A model generated the notes under the pieces. It did no database searches and was not told the DNA's origin. It saw only the letters and a list, made by a program, of their open reading frames with translations. From Engraulis encrasicolus (taxonomy: Eukaryota; Chordata; Actinopteri; Clupeiformes; Engraulidae): DNA of 64,000 nt. Shown here piece after piece: positions 58,755 to 64,000 of this stretch. The stretch lies in NCBI RefSeq assembly GCF_034702125.1, contig NC_085869.1:19361177-19425176 (forward strand), in the 5' to 3' direction. The position numbers were made by a program, and so were the translations under genes. How positions within the stretch are numbered: the first letter of the stretch is position 1; each line of letters opens with the position of its first letter.

Positions 58755-58967
58755 ATCAAAATCAGTGGTGTATACGTAAAACCCAGGTAGCCTATAGGCC
58801 TACGCAGTATACCCAGTTCCAAGTTTCTGGGATTTCAGTACACCCACCTAAAATTGATTGATCCATTATCTGGAAAAGCGCAAATATATACAGTATACCC
58901 ACCTCAAAAAATACTCAAATATACAGTATACCCACTTAAAAATGTAGACTACACCACTGATCAAAAT
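58755..58967. mobile_element. hAT-like MITE copy 2, inverted, with target-site duplication
   Basis: The element proper is 58763-58959 (197 bp). Ends are CAGTGGTGTATACGT and, inward from the right, CAGTGGTGTAGTCTA. A perfect 8-bp duplication ATCAAAAT lies at 58755-58762 and 58960-58967. Its reverse complement aligns along its whole length with the 57356-57544 copy (shared GGGTATACTGTATAT and ATAATGGATCAATCA), so it is the same family in the opposite orientation. Confidence 0.92.
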
Positions 58968-59296
58968 GTTGCATCAAATGCTGCTCATCATTCTGACCAA
59001 TATAGGCCTATATTAAAAACGTTGTCCAGCAGCACACAGTTCAATTCATTTTTATTTTAATTCTCACACAAGATGACGTCTTGGCAAAGAGTCACACATC
59101 TTTACCAAGGAAAGCACAAAAGAAGATAGTGGCAATATGATGTTTATAGCCTAACTGTATGAGTTTATTTTTTAAATCGAAAAACGAGAAAGATGTAACC
59201 CTTTGCATGATCTCTATTATGGTGAAGGGGGGGGACCTGTGCACTTGCTGAAAACGACAGAATTAGACCATCTGAGTGTGTGGTCTATTGTGAGTC

Positions 59297-59311
59297 TACA
59301 CACACGCACGC

Positions 59312-59369
<58 letters not shown>

Positions 59370-59372
59370 ACA
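59297..59372. repeat. (CA)n/(CG)n microsatellite just 3' of hoxd13a
   Basis: CA run with an internal CGCGCG patch; ends about 50 bp from the hoxd13a stop codon, so it lies in the 3' UTR if the AATAAA at 59164-59169 is used. Confidence 0.9.
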
Positions 59373-59424
59373 CTATTAATGTCCCTGAGGTCAGGCAGAA
59401 TGTACAAAAGAGGATCTAGGGACT

Positions 59425-60628
59425 TCATGAAAAAGGCACAAAGTCTTTCGACGTTTTCGAAACAATTTTCTTGTCTTTGACGCGCCGGTTCTGAAACCAT
59501 ATAGTCACTTGTCTCTCGGTCAAGTTGGTACAAGACGCTATTCGTCGTCTTTTGTCTCTTGTAATAAATTTGTTGACGGTATACTCCCGTTCAAGTTCCT
59601 TGAGCTGGATCTTCGAGTATGGAACTCTTTTCTTCCTTCCACGCCGGTAAAAGGTGCTGACGTCGGGCTGGCTAAGCGTTGCATCCTCTAAAAGGGAAAT
59701 ACAAGATGAACAAAACTTGTCGTTAAGGTTTGCCAGCTCAAAATATGTTGTCGTGTAGCTGAGAGGAAAATGTGTGTGCGTAAAGTAGTTTTGCGCATCA
59801 ATGTGATATATCCCATAATAATCACTTTGACAACAGAGCTTACTTATTATCATTTATCACATCAAATGGCTATTTCCTCCTAGTTATAATGCTACCAACC
59901 GTCCAAGAACATGCTGAAATGAGTGACGCAATGTACCACACAAGACTCACTCTCGTTGGTATTTAATTCTATATCTCAGTATATCTAAGTTGTAATGTGA
60001 ATCAGAGGACGTGTTTTTTCATACCTGCAAGAGAAGATTTCCATATATGCGTGTTTTGGTTCTGTTCTTTGGCACAGTAAAGTTGGCTACCCCAACTACT
60101 TGACCAGCCCCAAGGCTGATAGCTCTCTACTGGTAAGACAGCTTCGTGTCGTGGGTCAGAACTGCTACTCCGTGGCACAACAGGTACATCAATGTATCCA
60201 GGAATTCGAGGATAGTGGGCTGGGAACCCCTGATACACTCCAAAGTCTTTCGGCCTCCCATGCATTTCACTGCAATGGAGGTTAGTGGTGGGAAAATTAG
60301 CCATATCCACTGATTTGTCGGAATGTCCACCAAGAGATCCATTAGCGGAATGTTTGAGCACGCTCTGCTGAAAACATGGACTGTGTGGTATCTTGCAGCT
60401 GTAGCAACTGTTGCCGAACTGACAGCCGAAGGCGACAGACGTGTTTGAGGCGCTTGAGGTGGGTAATGAGCCGTACGCCTTAAAAGAGTCATGGCTAAAT
60501 GAGTTTGATCGGTCCCCGACCGCATACACCGCTCCTGGCGCACTTCGGGCGGTAGTATGTGCGCCGAATGCGGATGGATAAAAACTTCTGTTGTGTGCTG
60601 GCGGCACATCCCCCCCTAAACCCTCCAT
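59425..60628 (-). CDS. hoxd13a: Homeobox protein Hox-D13a
   Basis: The most posterior Hox gene of the cluster, important in distal fin/limb and urogenital patterning in vertebrates. Exon 1 is 60025-60628 and exon 2 is 59425-59687, with a 337-bp phase-1 intron; the product is 288 aa. It lacks the long polyalanine tract of mammalian HOXD13, as fish proteins do. The conserved exon-1 blocks are [40 protein letters not shown] and [20 protein letters not shown]. The homeodomain (about 218-277) is [20 protein letters not shown] then [19 protein letters not shown]; the QVTIW and RRVKDKK signatures are specific to group 13. It has no hexapeptide, as is usual for the group. A TATA box lies about 140 bp upstream of the ATG and AATAAA is at 59164-59169. 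Confidence 0.97.
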
Positions 60629-60768
60629 GGCTAGATGACGGAATCCGCTCCTTTTTGTAACGTCAAACTTCTCATCTGTTCTTCGATTGTTATTTTATCG
60701 CACATAGAGTCTCAATGCGCTGTTCTCCATGGGTCATATGGCCAAATCTCAGCAGATGACAGATAACC

Positions 60769-60775
60769 TTTTATA
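60769..60775 (-). promoter_or_regulatory. TATA box upstream of hoxd13a
   Basis: On the minus strand the sequence is ATATAAAAGG, 141 bp upstream of the start codon. It is a good TATA match in the right orientation and implies a 5' UTR of roughly 110 bases. Confidence 0.55.
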
Positions 60776-60832
60776 TTTTTCCAAACTAATTACACAACTG
60801 CTACAACAGGACAAATGGTTGGCCAGTTATGC

Positions 60833-60840
60833 TCACGTGA
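60833..60840. promoter_or_regulatory. E-box TCACGTGA upstream of hoxd13a
   Basis: Lies 205 bp upstream of the start codon and about 60 bp upstream of the TATA box. Confidence 0.5.
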
Positions 60841-61029
60841 CATGCAAATTACACAGACGCATACACACCACACACACACACTTTGCCTTTGCTTGAACGC
60901 AAATTGCTGTACGTGAACTTGACTATTTCTTAAAACTATAGGTTGAAAGGTTTTCTGTGGAAGAGGGCAACTAGAATGCAAAACAAGCCATTTCAGTCTC
61001 TCAATACTTAAACATGCCACAGTTGTTTT

Positions 61030-61480
61030 GCTCTTGTGGGATTGAAATAATGCCAAAAGTTAACCAACATAGTTTGAACGGATAAGAGCAGCTCATTTCA
61101 TGTATTTCAAAATTGCGCAAACAGAACTGAAGTTCGGAATAAGTTTTGCGCACACTTTAAGTGTTGCAATTAGACTTTGTAAATTGTGTTTGATTAGGCT
61201 TAAGTACTGAACTATGTTATAGTAACCTGACTGTATAGGTGAGGAGGCATATAGCTCTAGTGGGATTGCAATGGTATGCCAAAAGTTAACCAACATAACT
61301 TGAACGAATAAGAACAGCTCATTTCATGTCTTTCGAAATTGCGCAAACAGAACTGGAGTTTGGAATGTTTTGCGCACACTCTAAGGGTTGCAATTAGACT
61401 TTCTATATTGTGTTTGATTAGGCTTAAGTAGGCTACTGAACTATGTTAAAGTAACCTGAATGTATAGGTCAGGCATATAG
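61030..61480. repeat. Two-copy tandem duplication, about 225 bp per copy
   Basis: Copy 1 (61030-61253) and copy 2 (61254-61480) start GCTCTTGTGGGATTG and GCTCTAGTGGGATTG. They share TGCCAAAAGTTAACCAACAT, AATTGCGCAAACAGAACTG and TTTGATTAGGCTTAAGTA, and end GGCATATAG. Divergence is low, roughly ten percent by eye, with small indels. It lies 0.4 kb upstream of hoxd13a, in the expected hoxd13a-evx2 spacer. Confidence 0.9.
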
Positions 61481-61834
61481 GGACCCAGCCTTGGATTGAT
61501 AGGCCAGTGCAGTAAAAAGTGAAAAATAATTTTCGGGAACACTTCTTTTATTTTCTTAATGGTAGACTTATACGGTCAACCTCAACACAATGTGTAGGTC
61601 CATTAGGCTAATACTTGGGCTAAAATACAAAGACAGTAATTGTAATAATGATATAGGCCTAATAATTATAGTAGAATTATCGGGAGCAATTATAATATTG
61701 TAATATTTGCCTATACACTTCAGTTTAATTCAAAACGTGTTTTAATAGACGCAAACCTAGATGGCTTACTTTCGAGTAGCCTTTTCAAGTTGTGTTCCAC
61801 AGTTACATTTTCCCACACGTTCTAGATCTATACA

Positions 61835-62018
61835 TTGATATCCAAGACTCTAAATTATCACCAGCCAACCGGCCAAATGCTGGTGAAATTGCAGTTTGGC
61901 TTTTAGAAAAGACCAACTTACTAGCCACTTTGACCCATTAGTGAATGTGTGTTTGGCTAGTGAGATTAACATAGTCATTTAGTGATGAAAAAAGTTAATT
62001 TAGAGTCCTGTTGATATC
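61835..62018. mobile_element. hAT-like MITE with target-site duplication
   Basis: The element proper is 61843-62010 (168 bp). The termini read inward as CAAGACTCTAAATTATC and CAGGACTCTAAATTAAC. A perfect 8-bp target duplication TTGATATC lies at 61835-61842 and 62011-62018. The interior (CCAGCCAACCGGCCAAATGC and GTGTTTGGCTAGTGAGAT) has no coding capacity. It is a different family from the 57/58-kb pair. Confidence 0.88.
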
Positions 62019-64000
62019 TGACATTTTGTAGTTAGGCCTACGGGGGCATTTCACTTGGCAAACCCATGTCCTCATACACCAGATCACAAAACAAACGCAC
62101 TTCTGTAGTTGTGACAAATCCTGCCAGCAACATGTTTGCCGCCCAAGGTATGGGCGTTAGCCACGGTATTCGACAAACTGAACTGCCTACAACTCCGCCG
62201 CACTTGGTTTTACTCATTCTGGTAACAAAGTCGACCAGAGCCTAAACTACACAAATAAAACGTGGACTACTTCTAGTGGCCGCCGTCGGAGGTCGGAGCA
62301 ACGTCGCGAGCTTAGGCCTATTTTGACCTTGAACGTGAACATCAGACAGGGGACTTAAGGTCGTGTTCCATGCCAAGGCATTACGCATGCTTTGTATAAC
62401 AATCTCGAAAAAGTCTTGTGTGGTGGATTCCAAAAAGAGGTCCGCGTGCCATCGCGCTACTTGATCAACTCAAACCTTTGAGTTAAATCTTAGTTCTAGT
62501 TTCAGGCCAGAAGAGTCTCATATTGATGTGTTTTTTTAATAGCCTATATATTTTATGCCATAATTGGGTGCATCACACCCAAATTACATTAACGTTTAAA
62601 AACTCACCATTGTTTTTTTTAATTCATAAGCAAGATGGCACAGAACAAATGTAAAACGGAAAAAAAATGTAAATTAACATAATAGGCCACGCAAAATATT
62701 AGCTCTAGTTTCCAAACACTCGGACAATTACAAAATCAATCCCACATTTTGGCTTCCAGATGTAGCCTAAATTATGTTGATGGAGGTGAAGTCAAACTTT
62801 TTAGATTAACTCTGTTTATGGCAACATGCGTCTTGCCCGTGACAAACTGCAACGATGCAATGCTGTCGCTAGATGGCTCCATGTGTTTATACAGTGGAAG
62901 TTCGGACAGGGGCTCGGTTGGCGAACCCAGCTCTAGTCGCCCAAGCCACACGCAGACCAGACTGCAACATCTGTGGAGTTAAACGACTTCCTAACCAGAC
63001 TAATTTGAAGAGTCGGAAACAAAACCAGACGACTGTCTTAAACTAAAAAGGTGGTCACCTGCTGTTTGCTTGTAGACCAAGTCACAACAACAATGTCCCC
63101 TAGTCTTCTTGACGGATCTCAACTTGTAGGCAGTAACTGGATAGACTACTCATAGAATCTCTGTTTAGGCGAGGGGCGTTGGACTGTTGAATGATTAGTG
63201 AATACGGTTGCATGTTTAAATTACATTAATATGATAATAATGCGCACATCAACGCACAGTCAAGCATGCACACCTGCACACACTCAGTTAAAAGCCCGAT
63301 TGGGAAACTCCAACTCCCATTGTCATTGTGATACAGCACTTTACAGCACACAAGTGTTCACTGCACATTGCACCCAACAAAATAGCATTTATGCCTCACC
63401 CGTGCAAGGGTGCAGCCCCTAATGCCGCATACAATACGATTAATTGAAATGTAGGCCACTGTGTGTATTCCTTTGTCAAGGTCGAAGTCAACTTGGATGC
63501 AAAACGCCCGGACATCCTCTGATGTTTGTTTTTGCCGCGTTTGTGAACACTAATTTTTAAATCACAAAATTGCATGCTCTTTGTTCAAACGTAGCCAGGC
63601 TGCGCCCTCCTAGTGACGCAACACCTTCGGCGGCGTTGCTTCTATCTCGATTGCAAGTCTATGATAATCAGGCAAGTTCAAACGTGTTCTGAACATCATA
63701 AGGCCACAATTAAAGCAGAAAAAAACATTTTATGTAGTTGATTAAAAATGTGTGGTAGGTTTTTTTTTTTTTTTAATGTGCAGACCATGATCTATTGGCC
63801 CTCTATGCATTTGCCCAATGATCTCTCTGAGCTTTCCCCCAAAATAGATTGATGAAACTCGAATTTTAACCGTGGCAGGTGTCATTAGCGCATGATTAAG
63901 GCTCCCTTAATTCTGGTGTAAAGCTTTAATTATCTAACAGCTGGGAGGACATTGAATACAATGTACGGTGGCCAATGTCTGGATAACATTTTACAACACA
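62019..64000. other. Distal spacer toward evx2, noncoding
   Basis: No gene recognised. The last 250 bases (about 63760-63970) are dense in homeodomain-type words (ATTGATGAAA, GCATGATTAAG, TTTAATTATC) in otherwise non-repetitive sequence and could be a conserved enhancer. Evx2, normally divergent from Hoxd13, is not present before the window ends. Confidence 0.35.

Noticed and set aside
62749..62982. Plus-strand frame where evx2 exon 1 might begin
   Set aside because: Its translation has no similarity to the Evx N-terminus or homeodomain, and no splice structure is apparent.
60841..64000. Possible hoxd14 relic upstream of hoxd13a
   Set aside because: No homeobox-like sequence was recognised on either strand.

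Overview
The window is the HoxD cluster of a teleost fish (a HoxDa cluster). Eight two-exon Hox genes lie head to tail on the minus strand, with posterior genes at high coordinates: hoxd13a (about 59.4-60.6 kb), hoxd12a (54.5-55.7), hoxd11a (48.7-50.3), hoxd10a (41.3-43.1), hoxd9a (37.1-38.3), hoxd4a (23.7-24.8), hoxd3a (11.9-13.6) and hoxd1a (2.0-2.9). All eight have an intact homeodomain, a single phase-1 intron with GT-AG borders and an uninterrupted reading frame. A mir-10b hairpin lies 1.2 kb upstream of hoxd4a, its expected place. Teleost ancestry is inferred from the compact spacing, the teleost-type protein sequences and the fish-type repeats. The species is not identified; a basal clupeocephalan such as a clupeiform is only a guess.

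Two points set this cluster apart from the textbook teleost HoxDa set (d3, d4, d9-d13). First, a complete hoxd1a is still present. Second, between hoxd9a and hoxd4a there is a clear molecular fossil of hoxd8. Part of exon 1 can still be read over about 90 codons, up to the hexapeptide, but it has a frameshift, a stop and a Trp-to-Arg change in the hexapeptide. No homeobox exon was found.

Mobile DNA sits at the two flanks. A 4.6 kb hAT transposon (4437-9014), with terminal inverted repeats, a perfect 8-bp target duplication and a disabled transposase gene, separates hoxd1a from hoxd3a. Four short hAT-like MITEs, three with perfect 8-bp target duplications, lie at 52.1, 57.4, 58.8 and 61.8 kb around hoxd12a/hoxd13a. 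A foldback element lies at 0.6 kb. I recognise no transposon between 9 and 52 kb. Long CA/GT microsatellites are scattered through the introns and spacers.

Regulatory observations: every one of the eight genes has a CACGTG or CATGTG E-box 60-205 bp upstream of its start codon, and several have a nearby CCAAT box. A DR5 retinoic-acid response element lies 2.4 kb upstream of hoxd4a. A degenerate tandem repeat lies between hoxd10a and hoxd9a, and a two-copy tandem duplication lies upstream of hoxd13a. Evx2, expected beyond hoxd13a in divergent orientation, is not reached within the window.
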